From JAFDZW01 sp035632315 (GTDB taxonomy: Bacteria; Bacteroidota; Ignavibacteria; Palsa-1295): a stretch of 61,928 nucleotides of DNA. Below, in pieces: positions 17,110 through 26,958 of this stretch (its first letter is position 1; every line of letters begins with the position of its first letter). The stretch lies in contig DASQGZ010000066.1 of NCBI GenBank assembly GCA_035632315.1, positions 1 to 61,928 of the forward strand, read 5' to 3'. The notes beneath the pieces are model-generated. The model had not been told where the DNA came from, made no database searches, and saw only the letters and a list, made by a program, of their open reading frames with translations. Both the position numbers and the translations under genes were made by a program.

Positions 17110-18648
17110 TCAGAACGATCTCTGGAAGCGGAAAAAGAATCTGCCTGTTTCTTTTACATCCGTTCTCCAATCAACGCCTAGTTGAATGCCAGATGCGTGA
17201 CCAATTCCTATCCCGACGTTATAAATAATATTGGCAAGCTTGAAGTTATTGAATCCCCCAAGCGGATCGTCGCCAGGGTTTGCAAGATCAATATAGCCGA
17301 AATCATTCAAAACAATGATCTCCGCATTCGATTCATCAAAGAACGAACTGAGTTCTTCGAGGCTCAGCCGAACTTCGGTATTCAACAGCAACATTCGGTT
17401 GCCGGCAAATACTTTATTCTTGAATGCCGGCAAGCTCGACGGTCCTCCAAGATATGACATCTTTTGGATTGGCACATTTCCCGTTTCCGTCTCAATTCTC
17501 AAACGGGTATCGAAGTTGATTGCTTTCGTGATCGGGTTGAAATCCCGCGCATCGAGCGAATATTTGGCGTAAGTCTTTCCACCATTCGCAAAATCGAATG
17601 TTGCCGTCGTATCTTCTCGGCTGCCGAATTCTGCTTGAAAGAGATATGCTCTGCCGCTGAGATATTCCATGACGACGTTATCGCCAAAGATATTCGTAAC
17701 CCGCTTCGTCTCGGTCGTCACTTTTTCTTCACCGGCGCTGATGAGCCAGGAATTTATTCTGCCTGTTGTCACCGCCGGATTATCAGGAAGTGTTTTATCC
17801 CCGCCCCATCTGCCATGAAATACGCGTTGGGGTTCGTCGTAATTTATATCGCTTTCGTAGATCACGCTTATCTCCGCATGCTGATTCGGACGAAACGCGA
17901 TATGTGCGTTCCAGCCGTCGATCTTGAAATAATCACGGAAATCTTCACGGGCAAAGAATGCATAGAACGCATTCTCCGAACGGGATGCCCGCCACGCGTC
18001 TTCGGTTGTCGTGATATCATGATACTCGGCCCCAAACGCCAGCGTTGGCGTCCAGCGCCAATGTTCGACAGTTACGCTTGTGTCACCGATCGTGCCAAGC
18101 GGCAGCCTGTATTCCCCTCCAAGCATCGACTGCCCTTTCTGTTCTTCAAAGCCATACCCGATGCCGCCTTTAATGCCAAGTTCATCGTGCCGTCCAAAAT
18201 TGATATAGAATGGGGTAGCCAGACCAAGAAAGAATCCATTGACCCGGTTAAAATCAATCATCGAAAATGATTCGCCATACGGAAGAAGACGATCGAACGG
18301 GTCATTAGTGATCAAAAAAGAATGGCGCCCTTTACCATATTTATGAAACATTTTGCCGATACGAAGTTCATAGATCAGCGAATCACCTACCGAATCCTTC
18401 ACTTCGTCATTGCTGTCGAGATCGAACACGGAGTGAGGGTGCAGGAGGGAATTAAGCGATTCATTCAGGAGGGAGCCTGTGAGCAGTTGGTGTATCAGGG
18501 TCGTATCGCCGACAGAAAAATCTATGCGAATGCCTTCCTGCTTCTGCGCAGGATCCGTTTGCTCGTTTTGCTGGAATTCAGTTTGTGCTCCGGCAAGCGA
18601 AGTAAATAATGCAAGCAGTAAAACAACAAGCAAGGTATGACGATTCAC
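17110..18648 (-). CDS. Omp85/BamA-like outer-membrane beta-barrel protein
   Basis: Signal peptide MNRHTLLVVLLLALFTSLAGA, then about 490 residues rich in alternating beta strands ending in FFFRFQRSF, the aromatic C-terminus recognised by the Bam machinery. The segment YLGGPSSLPAFKNKVFAGNRMLLLNTEVRL resembles the last barrel strands of Omp85 surface-antigen proteins. No POTRA domains are visible, so it is a barrel-only member. The start is GTG 18648, 5 bases after a GGAGG; an ATG at 18660 in the same frame would place that GGAGG inside the gene. It converges with tadA, with only one base between the stops. The cargo or role is unknown. Confidence 0.75.
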   Translation of the reverse strand: MNRHTLLVVLLLALFTSLAGAQTEFQQNEQTDPAQKQEGIRIDFSVGDTTLIHQLLTGSLLNESLNSLLHPHSVFDLDSNDEVKDSVGDSLIYELRIGKMFHKYGKGRHSFLITNDPFDRLLPYGESFSMIDFNRVNGFFLGLATPFYINFGRHDELGIKGGIGYGFEEQKGQSMLGGEYRLPLGTIGDTSVTVEHWRWTPTLAFGAEYHDITTTEDAWRASRSENAFYAFFAREDFRDYFKIDGWNAHIAFRPNQHAEISVIYESDINYDEPQRVFHGRWGGDKTLPDNPAVTTGRINSWLISAGEEKVTTETKRVTNIFGDNVVMEYLSGRAYLFQAEFGSREDTTATFDFANGGKTYAKYSLDARDFNPITKAINFDTRLRIETETGNVPIQKMSYLGGPSSLPAFKNKVFAGNRMLLLNTEVRLSLEELSSFFDESNAEIIVLNDFGYIDLANPGDDPLGGFNNFKLANIIYNVGIGIGHASGIQLGVDWRTDVKETGRFFFRFQRSF

Positions 18649-18680
18649 GACAACCTCCATAGTATGTAGGTGAAATATCA

Positions 18681-18714
18681 CAAAGCTACGAACGCCTTAC
18701 GGCGAATGTTACAA
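18681..18714 (-). promoter_or_regulatory. Candidate Bacteroidota-type promoter for the barrel protein gene
   Basis: On the minus strand TAGCTTTG (18688-18681) matches TAnnTTTG, with TTG 23 bases upstream (18714-18712). The spacing is at the upper limit reported for such promoters. Confidence 0.3.
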
Positions 18715-18856
18715 CCATTAATAAAAATTAAGGTTCTGAGGAGAGTTTGTAACTTTAACCACCCCCTGAGCATTTATATTAGCAACAGGGGATAAGTAAG
18801 CAATTGACAACTAATCCTATTTTTTGGGGTTATAGTAATATGAACTTTTTAACCCT

Positions 18857-21700
18857 ATGAAGCGAGTAAATCTCAAAAGTATTCTCCTTGCTATAACAGC
18901 ATATTTGCTGTTGGCCCCGTTTGGCACGGTCTTATATTCAAAGCCGTCCACGGTTTGGAATGTGATCAGGCGGCAACCGAGCCACACTCCATCTATTATT
19001 CTCCCGCAAAGTTTTGTAAGTATCAGCAATGGATCGAAAGCGGCGATAGAATCCAAAGAAGTCGAAGCCTCGGTCAGATCTGTCGCAGAAGACATCTGCC
19101 GAACTGTTCTATTTGTCCCTCAAGAAACTCAGCTTAATAATGCAAACATAACTTCGGTTGAAAATACCGCCGAATATATTTATACTGCTTCGCTTGCCTC
19201 CATTCCAATTCGCGATGCCAGAATGATCCTTTCTATAGGACGGATAAAAAATAATATTATTGCCGTCAGAAATTCCATTCCAAATTATTCTGCCAATACA
19301 ATAACTGCTTCTATCTCGCGTGAAGCCGTGCTTACGAGGGCTCAGGAACAACTCAGTTCGAGCGTTGTAATTGTCACTGCTCCGACGCTCGTATTTGTTG
19401 CCGATCCAAGAAATAATTTGCTTCGACTTTGTTACGAACTTCGTGTCCGCGACGGCGCCCAAGAAAGTTGGCGTTTGACGTTTGATGCGACAAGCGGAGC
19501 ATTGATAGAAAAAAGATTACTCGTGCATCATTTTGATGATGGCAATCTACCACAAGCAGGTCCCAAAGGTGTCGTCAAAGGCGCCGTACATCTGCATACT
19601 CCTTTTGATACGCTGACGATGGTAGGCTTCCCATTTATAAATATCTCGAACGGCACAACGACGACTTCCGCCGATTCGACAGGATCATTCAGCATTCCAT
19701 CATCAGGCTCAAACTTGACGGCGACACTTACAAATGTATTTATGGGCGTGGTCAACACGGGCGGAACAAGCGCGGCACTTTCTGCAGTACTGCCTCTGAA
19801 GAAGACGACGATCCTATTTGACTCACTCAATAGTGATATTGCTGAGCGTGATGCGTATAACTCCGTCAATTGGGCACGATTATTTATCCGTCGACTCGAT
19901 ATCGGGCTCCTCCGATTAGACAGGTTTCTCACCGTAAATGTCAACGTTAATTCTTCGTGCAATGCATTCTATGACCCAACGAACATTTCGCTTAATTTTT
20001 TCAGTGCGGGGTCAGGCTGCGAGAACACTGCTGAAATTTCTGATGTGGTGTATCACGAGTTCGGGCATCGTGTACAGCACGCAGTCTATTCGACTGTCAT
20101 TGGCGGCGATTCCGATATCGTCAACACCTCGCTCGGGGAAGGGTTTTCGGATACGTACAGCTCGCTCATGCGCGATGACCCGCGCATCGGTATAGATTTT
20201 TTCGGAAATAACAATACGCTCCTGCGGACGTGTGACAATAAGAACACATGGCCGGATAGTCTGTCGCTCGACCCGCATTTCAACGGCGAGATCGTTTCGG
20301 GCGCGTTTTGGGACCTTCGAAAAATGATCGGACTAAATGAAGCAACAAAGCTATTCCATCGGATGATGTACTATACTCCCGACGCACCCGAAATTTATTC
20401 AAATGACGGACTGCTCGAAGCATATTTACAAACATTGATGGCAACGATCATCGCCGACGATAACGATAATAATCTTAAGAACGGAACCCCGCATATTCAA
20501 CAGATACTTGCGGCGTTCGCAAAGCATAATGTGACCCTTGCCGGTTTTATTAAGATCGACGTCCCGCACTTACCCGATCAGGATACCGGTTCTGCCCCCT
20601 ACCCACTCTCAACGACGGTATCATATAACGGACCCGTCGGAGAACTTGACACGACTTCACTCAAGCTGTACTATTCTATTGATGATGGAAAAACGTATAA
20701 CAATGTCCCGTTTATCCGAAAAGATACGTTCTTTCTTGCGTTGATCCCTGCTCAGGCAGCCGGATCGGTCGTTAATTATTATGTCGGATGCAAATTAAAT
20801 ATTTCGACCGACTCAATAACTGCCCCTAACCCTCAGTATTCGTTTCTTGTCGGATATAATCGGATCTTTTTCGACGATTGCGAACACAATCGTGGTTGGA
20901 AGACGGGTATTGCAGGCGATCAGGCAACGACCGGTATATGGGAACTTGCAAAGCCGTATGGTACATATACCGACCCAACCCCACCGATCTTTTTCGTACA
21001 GCAAGATACCGATCATTCGCCGAATGGTGTTATGTGCTACGTGACCGGAAATCGCAACGGACTTCCCGGCAATCTGACTCGAGACCCGGGGTATGACGAT
21101 GTTGGTGGCGGTGCGACAACTCTCGTTTCACCGAATATCCATTTTGACAGTACAACTAGCCCGATTATCAGGTATTGGTATTATTATTCGAACGATCAGG
21201 GTGATAACCCGGGCATTCCGGAGTGGGTCGTCAATCTATCGGTCGATAATGGAGCAACTTGGAAGCAAATAATTCGAACGAACAATGTCACTGATGGCTG
21301 GACGCAAGAGACGATTCATCTGGCCGATTATGTGCCGCCAACTCACACTGTACAGCTAGAATTTATTGCTAGCAATTTCATCGGCGCAATCGTCGAAGCA
21401 GGAATAGACGATTATGAGGTACTCGATGTCGCCACGTCTGGAAACAAGGTCAGTGTTCGCAAGCCAATTGCTGAGCAAATTTCTTTCCCGCGTCCGAATC
21501 CTGTCATTGCGGGCACAGAGATAACGTTCGGTCAGGAATATACTACGATCGATCTATTCGATCTGCGAGGCAATAAGATTATATCTTCTTCAGGAAACAC
21601 TCTTCTTATTCCGCAACAAGCCTCGGAAGGGGTATATGTTCTTCGAACAAGCGATCGGGACGGAAATTACGCGACGTATAAGATCGTCGTAACAAAATAA
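18857..21700 (+). CDS. Secreted zinc metallopeptidase (fungalysin-like) with T9SS sorting domain
   Basis: A 947-residue exported protein. Signal peptide at 1-28, a propeptide-like region, then a zinc site VVYHEFGHRVQHAVYS (HEFGH, near 397-401) followed by SLGEGFSDTYSSLM, in which the downstream Glu would be the third ligand, as in the M36/fungalysin group. After the catalytic region come beta-sandwich domains: one with TVSYNGPVGELDTTSLKLYYSIDDG, then a carbohydrate/adhesion-like jelly roll (PNIHFDSTTSPIIRYWYYYSND). The last 75 residues (FPRPNPVIAGTEITFGQEY...VVTK) are a type A T9SS sorting domain. It likely acts as an extracellular protease. Start ATG 18857 fits the signal peptide. Confidence 0.88.
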   Translation: MKRVNLKSILLAITAYLLLAPFGTVLYSKPSTVWNVIRRQPSHTPSIILPQSFVSISNGSKAAIESKEVEASVRSVAEDICRTVLFVPQETQLNNANITSVENTAEYIYTASLASIPIRDARMILSIGRIKNNIIAVRNSIPNYSANTITASISREAVLTRAQEQLSSSVVIVTAPTLVFVADPRNNLLRLCYELRVRDGAQESWRLTFDATSGALIEKRLLVHHFDDGNLPQAGPKGVVKGAVHLHTPFDTLTMVGFPFINISNGTTTTSADSTGSFSIPSSGSNLTATLTNVFMGVVNTGGTSAALSAVLPLKKTTILFDSLNSDIAERDAYNSVNWARLFIRRLDIGLLRLDRFLTVNVNVNSSCNAFYDPTNISLNFFSAGSGCENTAEISDVVYHEFGHRVQHAVYSTVIGGDSDIVNTSLGEGFSDTYSSLMRDDPRIGIDFFGNNNTLLRTCDNKNTWPDSLSLDPHFNGEIVSGAFWDLRKMIGLNEATKLFHRMMYYTPDAPEIYSNDGLLEAYLQTLMATIIADDNDNNLKNGTPHIQQILAAFAKHNVTLAGFIKIDVPHLPDQDTGSAPYPLSTTVSYNGPVGELDTTSLKLYYSIDDGKTYNNVPFIRKDTFFLALIPAQAAGSVVNYYVGCKLNISTDSITAPNPQYSFLVGYNRIFFDDCEHNRGWKTGIAGDQATTGIWELAKPYGTYTDPTPPIFFVQQDTDHSPNGVMCYVTGNRNGLPGNLTRDPGYDDVGGGATTLVSPNIHFDSTTSPIIRYWYYYSNDQGDNPGIPEWVVNLSVDNGATWKQIIRTNNVTDGWTQETIHLADYVPPTHTVQLEFIASNFIGAIVEAGIDDYEVLDVATSGNKVSVRKPIAEQISFPRPNPVIAGTEITFGQEYTTIDLFDLRGNKIISSSGNTLLIPQQASEGVYVLRTSDRDGNYATYKIVVTK

Positions 21701-21719
21701 TTATCGGCTTGACGGATCA

Positions 21720-21757
21720 ATGCCCGCAGCACAGAGGGAGGATCTTGCTGCGGGCAT
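21720..21757. terminator. Bidirectional terminator hairpin
   Basis: ATGCCCGCAGCA (21720-21731) and TGCTGCGGGCAT (21746-21757) form a perfect 12-bp stem between the convergent metallopeptidase gene and the small minus-strand gene. No long T-run follows on either side. Confidence 0.65.
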
Positions 21758-21802
21758 TGCGTATTAGTATTTTCACCCACTAATTCATCACTACGAAATT
21801 CA

Positions 21803-22162
21803 TCAGATCATCGACTTGCGGGCGCTTGACGGATACACACGATAAACGATCTTCCTGATCGTATCGAATTGCAGATACGGATACATTTCTTTTAATGCGC
21901 CGATCGCTTCGGACGTTCGCATTTGCGAATCCGACCTCAGTTTTAGAAACATCTGGCGGATAATATAATCGCGCAAGGATTTTTCGTTGAGGAGGTCGTT
22001 CTCACGAAGCGCCACATAGGCGTCATCAGTGAGGATTTCGGCTAACGGATTCGATTTCCCTGATCTGAACCGGCTGCGGATCGAGCCAAGATCATCGGAC
22101 ACAGGAAACGACTGGACGATTGCTTGTTCGGCTGAAGCCGAGCGTACTGTTCGGGTTTGCAT
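21803..22162 (-). CDS. Conserved-looking hypothetical protein (119 aa)
   Basis: Not recognised. The 119-residue soluble product has a disordered, Ser/Arg-rich N-terminus, then a helical block with ALRENDLLNEKSLRDYIIRQMFLKLR and MRTSEAIGALKEMYPYLQFDTIRKIVYRVYP. The second half looks like a small helix-turn-helix-like bundle, but I cannot assign a DNA-binding family. No signal peptide or membrane helix. It stands alone, convergent with the metallopeptidase and with a 421-bp gap upstream. Confidence 0.6.
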   Translation of the reverse strand: MQTRTVRSASAEQAIVQSFPVSDDLGSIRSRFRSGKSNPLAEILTDDAYVALRENDLLNEKSLRDYIIRQMFLKLRSDSQMRTSEAIGALKEMYPYLQFDTIRKIVYRVYPSSARKSMI

Positions 22163-22583
22163 AGACGTAGAGTTTCTCTTTTGATAGATGAATGACGGTT
22201 GTACATCCCTGTCCGTTCGCCAAGATTATTTGATCTGCACCCTTGGTCGTTCCTCAGATGACAGAACTGCCGACAAGCGGACAATAAACAGTATCAAAAA
22301 GAATTCTACGATCTATACGGTTTAGTTAACACTGTGGGCACCGTGCCGCACATATATAAGTACCGCGAGCACCCCGTTTTGTTACAAAATTTATCAATTT
22401 TTTTTAGGTCACAAAAGCTTGCCCTACTGACAAAGCTGACACAACTCTGATACACGCGACCCCGTAAGCTAACTTATATCAACATATTACAGGAGCAAAT
22501 TTTGGAGGCTTACTCCCATGACCCCTGAAATTCGAAAAGGCTGAAGTATAACCTCAGCCCATTTGAATATCTTTGAAAATGGA
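22163..22583. other. Intergenic region, 421 bp
   Basis: Holds the upstream region of the minus-strand 119-aa gene and the terminator of the BNR T9SS gene (22535-22560). I see no other ORF, tRNA or repeat. No clear TAnnTTTG promoter was found in it. Confidence 0.6.
22535..22560 (-). terminator. Rho-independent terminator of the BNR T9SS gene
   Basis: On the minus strand GGCTGA and TCAGCC form a 6-bp stem followed by CTTTTC, 24 bases after the stop of the gene ending at 22584. Confidence 0.65.
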
Positions 22584-25094
22584 TTATTGGACGACGATCT
22601 GACGCGTAAGCGACTTCCCGCCTTCGGTCAACACGACCCAATATGTACCGCTTTCATTGGGTAGGGTAAATTGAACCGACCCGTTGCCGCTGTTCACATA
22701 CTCATTAGTCAGCAATTTAACCTGTCGGCCAAGTTCGTCATACAGCTTCGCAAAAAGCGGCCCGGAAGTGGCAGCAGTATAAGTAAGCGTTGCGCTCGCG
22801 CCGCGCATTACAGGGTTTGGTACGATGCTTGAAATCGAAAAGCTACTTGACGGCGCCGTATTATGGACATCCTGCAACGGATTGATCGTTCTCGGAAGAT
22901 CGGTGATATCGAGGCTGTACATCCCGTGACCGTAGGTCGTTGCAAGAAGGTATTGCGTCGTCGCACCCCGAACGCGCAATTTCGTCACCTGAGCAAGCGG
23001 AATACCATCGGTCAAAGCTTCCCATGTAACCCCATTATCGATCGAACGAAGAACACCAAGCGTATGTCCGAGGAAAAGATCGCCGTTCGGAGCACGTGCG
23101 ATGGACTGCATATTTAGGTTTGGCAAATTTTTTGCCGGGAACGTCCATGTCGTACCGCGATCGGTTGAAAGTGCAAAATGTTTTGAGCCGTACCCTGCAA
23201 TCGAAACCCAAACGTTATTCACATTTGCATCCGTCGGGTCAGTTGCCCAATCGGAAACGGCCCCAATGTTGACAGAGGATTTAGTCCAACCGCCATTCGA
23301 AGGATCCCTTGTCACAAATGTTGTCGATCCATTACTTGCAAAAACAGTATTCGGATCGGCTGCTGGAACGTGGACCGTTTTTGGCCCACCGGCTATTTGC
23401 GAGCTCTTGGGTATCTGGTTCAAACTGGCAACGCCGTCGTTCGTATAATACACGTTCGAACCGCCGGCAACAGCAAGTGTTGCAGGATCGGATTCGCAAA
23501 CATCGTAATACATATAGAACGGTACGCCTTCGCTTAGCAACGGGCAGCCTAACGGGATGACATTGTTATCTCCGCGAGGTCCGATATCCCAGGTTTCCCC
23601 TCCATCAGGTGACTTTTGCAGTGACGCTTGGACATAGGTTGAATAAACTGTCAGCCCATCAGTCTGTGAAATAAAGCATCTGCCGCCGTCTCCGCCGACT
23701 TTTTCTGTAAATGTTTTTCCTGACGGTATCTCGGTCTTACTGACGCCATTATCCTGAGCACCGCCAATCGCAAATGTAAAATTCGCATCGGCATCGCCGC
23801 CAACGAACAGAAGTGTCGGCAGAGTCCCGTTGCGCGATTGCCATGTTTTTCCGTTATCGCCGCTGAGGAATACACCGCCATCGGTCAATGCCCATAAAAA
23901 TCCGCCGCCATATTGAAGGACATGGATGTCAGCATGGGTATAGTTGCCTGAGCCTGCAGCCGAACGCCAATCGGTATAATACGGGAATGATGTTCCGCCG
24001 TTCGTCGAAGTATAGATATCGAGCCCGCCGACGATCACATTATTCGCATTTGATTGGCTGACCGCACAAGCGTTGTTATAAAACGCTTGGTTGCTCATAT
24101 ATCCGCCGCCCGGATTTGTCACGATACTCCAGGTTGTCCCGGAATCGAGCGAGCGAGCGAGGCCGATCGAATTACCACTCGATCCGCTGCCGACACTTGC
24201 ATACACGATAGAAGAATTTGCCGCAGAGATACCCATTGTTATGGTTGACTTGCCGCCGATATTTGCAGCCACGTCACCAGACCAGGTTGCACCAGCGTCA
24301 ACAGACCGTTTGATCACCCCTGCTCCTCCTACATAGAGGCGATTTGGGTTGTTCGGGTCAATAACCATGTGCGTCGTCGCCCCTCCAATACCCAATATTT
24401 TCTTCCAGGTGATGCCACCGTCAAGGCTGCGATGCACGCCGTCATTGGCAGTCGCATAAACCGTCGAAGGAGTGACCGGATCGAGAATAACCTGATTAAC
24501 AGCGCCGCCTACAGCCCCTGTAGTAGCAACATGCGTCCAATTCAGCCCGCCGTCAACCGATTTGAATAAACCGTCACCCATACTGGCTTCCTGATCGTTA
24601 TTCGTATATAGATCGCCCGTGCCGGCATATATAATATTATCGTTCGTATAATCTACTGCAATACCGCCGATCGCATTTGTCGTGAATGTCCCTGCAAGAA
24701 AGACCCAGCTTGAACCAAAATTTGTGGATTTCCATAAGCCGCCGCCGGAAGTTCCGAGGTAACAAACGCCGTTATGCTGCTTGCTGAATGCCATCGCCGT
24801 CGGCCTGCCGCTGACCGCGCCTCCAAGCGAACCACCAACCTGAGTCCAGGCCGGACTCGATTGCACAAGAAAACCTTGCGGCCGGCGCATTGACGTAAAC
24901 TCTTTGAAACCCTGCGCACGAGCTTCGGCAATATTCGTATCCGGGCCGCTCTTTTCCCAAGAGAGCCAGTATTTCATTGCCGCTTCGACATTCTGGTGCT
25001 CACCCCAGTCAGGGTCGGGCATCGTTTGCGCTAAAAGCGGAGAAAAAGAAAATAGTACGGTTAATACCGTAAAGACAAAGGCGGGTTTTTTCAT
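22584..25094 (-). CDS. Secreted BNR-repeat (sortilin/VPS10-like) protein with T9SS sorting domain
   Basis: An 836-residue exported protein. Signal peptide MKKPAFVFTVLTVLFSFSPLLAQ, then about ten beta-propeller blades with Asp-box motifs such as SVDGGLNWTHV, SLDGGITWKKI, SVDAGATWSGD, STDRGTTWTFP and SIDNGVTWEAL. These are BNR repeats forming one or two propellers, as in sialidases and Vps10/xyloglucanase-type proteins; catalytic residues of a glycosidase are not evident. The last 80 residues (ISSIVPNPVMRGASATLTY...SLTRQIVVQ) are a T9SS type A sorting domain. It probably sits on the cell surface or is released. A terminator follows. Confidence 0.9.
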   Translation of the reverse strand: MKKPAFVFTVLTVLFSFSPLLAQTMPDPDWGEHQNVEAAMKYWLSWEKSGPDTNIAEARAQGFKEFTSMRRPQGFLVQSSPAWTQVGGSLGGAVSGRPTAMAFSKQHNGVCYLGTSGGGLWKSTNFGSSWVFLAGTFTTNAIGGIAVDYTNDNIIYAGTGDLYTNNDQEASMGDGLFKSVDGGLNWTHVATTGAVGGAVNQVILDPVTPSTVYATANDGVHRSLDGGITWKKILGIGGATTHMVIDPNNPNRLYVGGAGVIKRSVDAGATWSGDVAANIGGKSTITMGISAANSSIVYASVGSGSSGNSIGLARSLDSGTTWSIVTNPGGGYMSNQAFYNNACAVSQSNANNVIVGGLDIYTSTNGGTSFPYYTDWRSAAGSGNYTHADIHVLQYGGGFLWALTDGGVFLSGDNGKTWQSRNGTLPTLLFVGGDADANFTFAIGGAQDNGVSKTEIPSGKTFTEKVGGDGGRCFISQTDGLTVYSTYVQASLQKSPDGGETWDIGPRGDNNVIPLGCPLLSEGVPFYMYYDVCESDPATLAVAGGSNVYYTNDGVASLNQIPKSSQIAGGPKTVHVPAADPNTVFASNGSTTFVTRDPSNGGWTKSSVNIGAVSDWATDPTDANVNNVWVSIAGYGSKHFALSTDRGTTWTFPAKNLPNLNMQSIARAPNGDLFLGHTLGVLRSIDNGVTWEALTDGIPLAQVTKLRVRGATTQYLLATTYGHGMYSLDITDLPRTINPLQDVHNTAPSSSFSISSIVPNPVMRGASATLTYTAATSGPLFAKLYDELGRQVKLLTNEYVNSGNGSVQFTLPNESGTYWVVLTEGGKSLTRQIVVQ

Positions 25095-25257
25095 TAATTC
25101 GTCTCCAATTATAGACTAGTGAAAACAATAATTATACAAAAAGGGTTTAGTACTACGATTGATATAGCATCCTCATCTGTCATTTGAGCAACACGAAGAA
25201 TGACCGGAGCGGGCTTTGCATACAATCCATTTCTTTAAAGACACAAAAAACGGATAA

Positions 25258-26919
25258 ATGTCTCACACGATCGGGAAAACAATCGACCGCTCGAAAGAGC
25301 CGTACAACATTAACTACGACTTCCATCTTAATGAACTACGTAAACTTGAGGTCATCGCCGAACGCACCCGCTTAGGCGGTGGGAAAAAAAATATTGAGCG
25401 CCAGCACCAAAAAAATAAGCTAACTGCCCGTGAACGCATCGACCTCTTGATCGATCCGAAGACCCGATTCGAAGAATTCGGCCTTTTTGCCGGTAATGGA
25501 ATGTACGAAGAAGAGGGCGGCGCGCCGGCAGCAGGTGTTGTGACCGGAGTCGGCAGAGTATCCGGAAAACTTTGTGTTATTGTCGCTAACGATGCGACCG
25601 TCAAAGCCGGTGCTTGGTTTCCTATTACCGGCAAAAAAAATCTTCGCGCTCAGGAAATTTCTATCGAGAACCGCCTGCCCATTATTTATCTCGTTGACAG
25701 CGCCGGGGTATTCCTGCCGATGCAGGATGAGATATTCCCGGACAAAGAGCACTTTGGAAGGATCTTCCGAAATAATGCTGTGATGAGCAGTATGGGCATT
25801 GTTCAGATCGCCGCTATTATGGGTCCGTGCGTTGCCGGCGGTGCGTATCTACCCATTATGTCGGATGAAGCGCTGATCGTCGAAGGCACGGGGCATGTTT
25901 TTCTTGCCGGCAGCGCGCTCGTCGAAGCGGCGATCGGAGAAAGAATAGATAATGAATCGCTTGGTGGTGCAAGGGTACATTCGGAAATTTCCGGCGTTAC
26001 CGATTATAAAATGCCGAACGATAAGGTCTGTCTTGAAACGATCCGCTCGATCGTTTCGAAGATCGGCGAAAAACCTCGGGCAGGATTTAGCCGAATCAAA
26101 TCTGCCGCTCCCCGCTTCCCGAACGACGATCTGCTTGCCATCCTGCCAACAGCAACAAACAAGCCATACGACACTCACGAACTGATCGCACGGCTCGTCG
26201 ATAATTCCGAGATCGATGAATATAAAGCTGATTATGGCAAAACGATCGTTACTGCATACGCACGTATTGACGGTTGGGCGGTCGGGATCGTTGCTAATCA
26301 ACGAAAGATCGTCAAGACTGCCGCGGGTGAGATGCAGGTCGGGGGGGTCATTTATTCTGACTCGGCAGATAAAGCAGCGCGATTCATAATGAACTGTAAT
26401 CAGCAGCTGATCCCGTTGGTTTTTTTGCAGGACGTGACGGGTTTTATGGTCGGCTCGCGAAGCGAACACGGCGGTATTATCAAAGACGGAGCGAAAATGG
26501 TCAGCGCTGTCGCAAATTCCGTTGTACCGAAATTTACGTTCATTGTCGGAAATTCCTATGGCGCAGGAAATTACGCAATGTGCGGCAAAGCATACGATCC
26601 GCGGTTGATCTTTAGTTGGCATAACGCCCAACTTGCCGTGATGGGCGGGGCCCAAGCATCGAAGACACTCTTGACATTAAAGATCGCGACACTCGCTAAA
26701 ACGGGCGAGACGATCACTCCTGAAAAAGAGCGACAGATGCTTGCCGAGATCCAGAAACGGTACGACGATCAATCGGGGGCATTATATGGCGCGGCAAGAT
26801 TATGGACCGACGGTATTATCGATCCGCGAAAGACCAGAGATATTATTTCACTTGGAATAGAAATGGCTTCGCACAATGCCGATATCCCTAAATTTAATCC
26901 GGGTGTTATCCAAACGTAA
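25258..26919 (+). CDS. Acyl-CoA carboxylase, carboxyltransferase (beta) subunit
   Basis: Transfers the carboxyl group from biotin to an acyl-CoA. The 553 residues have the tandem crotonase-fold halves of the family: EFGLFAGNGMYEEEGGAPAAGVVTGVGRVSGK, DSAGVFLPMQDEIFPDKEHFGRIFRNNAVMS, GPCVAGGAYLPIMSDE, ESLGGARVHSEISGV and in the second half FLQDVTGFMVGSRSEHGGIIKDGAKM, GNSYGAGNYAMCG. The FPDKEHFGRIF motif points to the methylcrotonyl-CoA carboxylase (MccB) type rather than propionyl-CoA carboxylase, though similar geranyl- or isohexenyl-CoA enzymes cannot be ruled out. The biotin-carrying alpha subunit is not in the window. Confidence 0.93.
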   Translation: MSHTIGKTIDRSKEPYNINYDFHLNELRKLEVIAERTRLGGGKKNIERQHQKNKLTARERIDLLIDPKTRFEEFGLFAGNGMYEEEGGAPAAGVVTGVGRVSGKLCVIVANDATVKAGAWFPITGKKNLRAQEISIENRLPIIYLVDSAGVFLPMQDEIFPDKEHFGRIFRNNAVMSSMGIVQIAAIMGPCVAGGAYLPIMSDEALIVEGTGHVFLAGSALVEAAIGERIDNESLGGARVHSEISGVTDYKMPNDKVCLETIRSIVSKIGEKPRAGFSRIKSAAPRFPNDDLLAILPTATNKPYDTHELIARLVDNSEIDEYKADYGKTIVTAYARIDGWAVGIVANQRKIVKTAAGEMQVGGVIYSDSADKAARFIMNCNQQLIPLVFLQDVTGFMVGSRSEHGGIIKDGAKMVSAVANSVVPKFTFIVGNSYGAGNYAMCGKAYDPRLIFSWHNAQLAVMGGAQASKTLLTLKIATLAKTGETITPEKERQMLAEIQKRYDDQSGALYGAARLWTDGIIDPRKTRDIISLGIEMASHNADIPKFNPGVIQT

Positions 26920-26958
26920 TAATTGAATATGAACTATGCGGAGATAATTGCAATCTTC

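Noticed and set aside
17464..18270. 268-aa ORF opposite the barrel protein gene
   Set aside because: Fully antisense to a gene with a signal peptide and barrel features; composition is Cys/Arg rich with no motif.
25849..26655. 268-aa ORF opposite the carboxylase gene
   Set aside because: Antisense to a clear acyl-CoA carboxylase with all family motifs.
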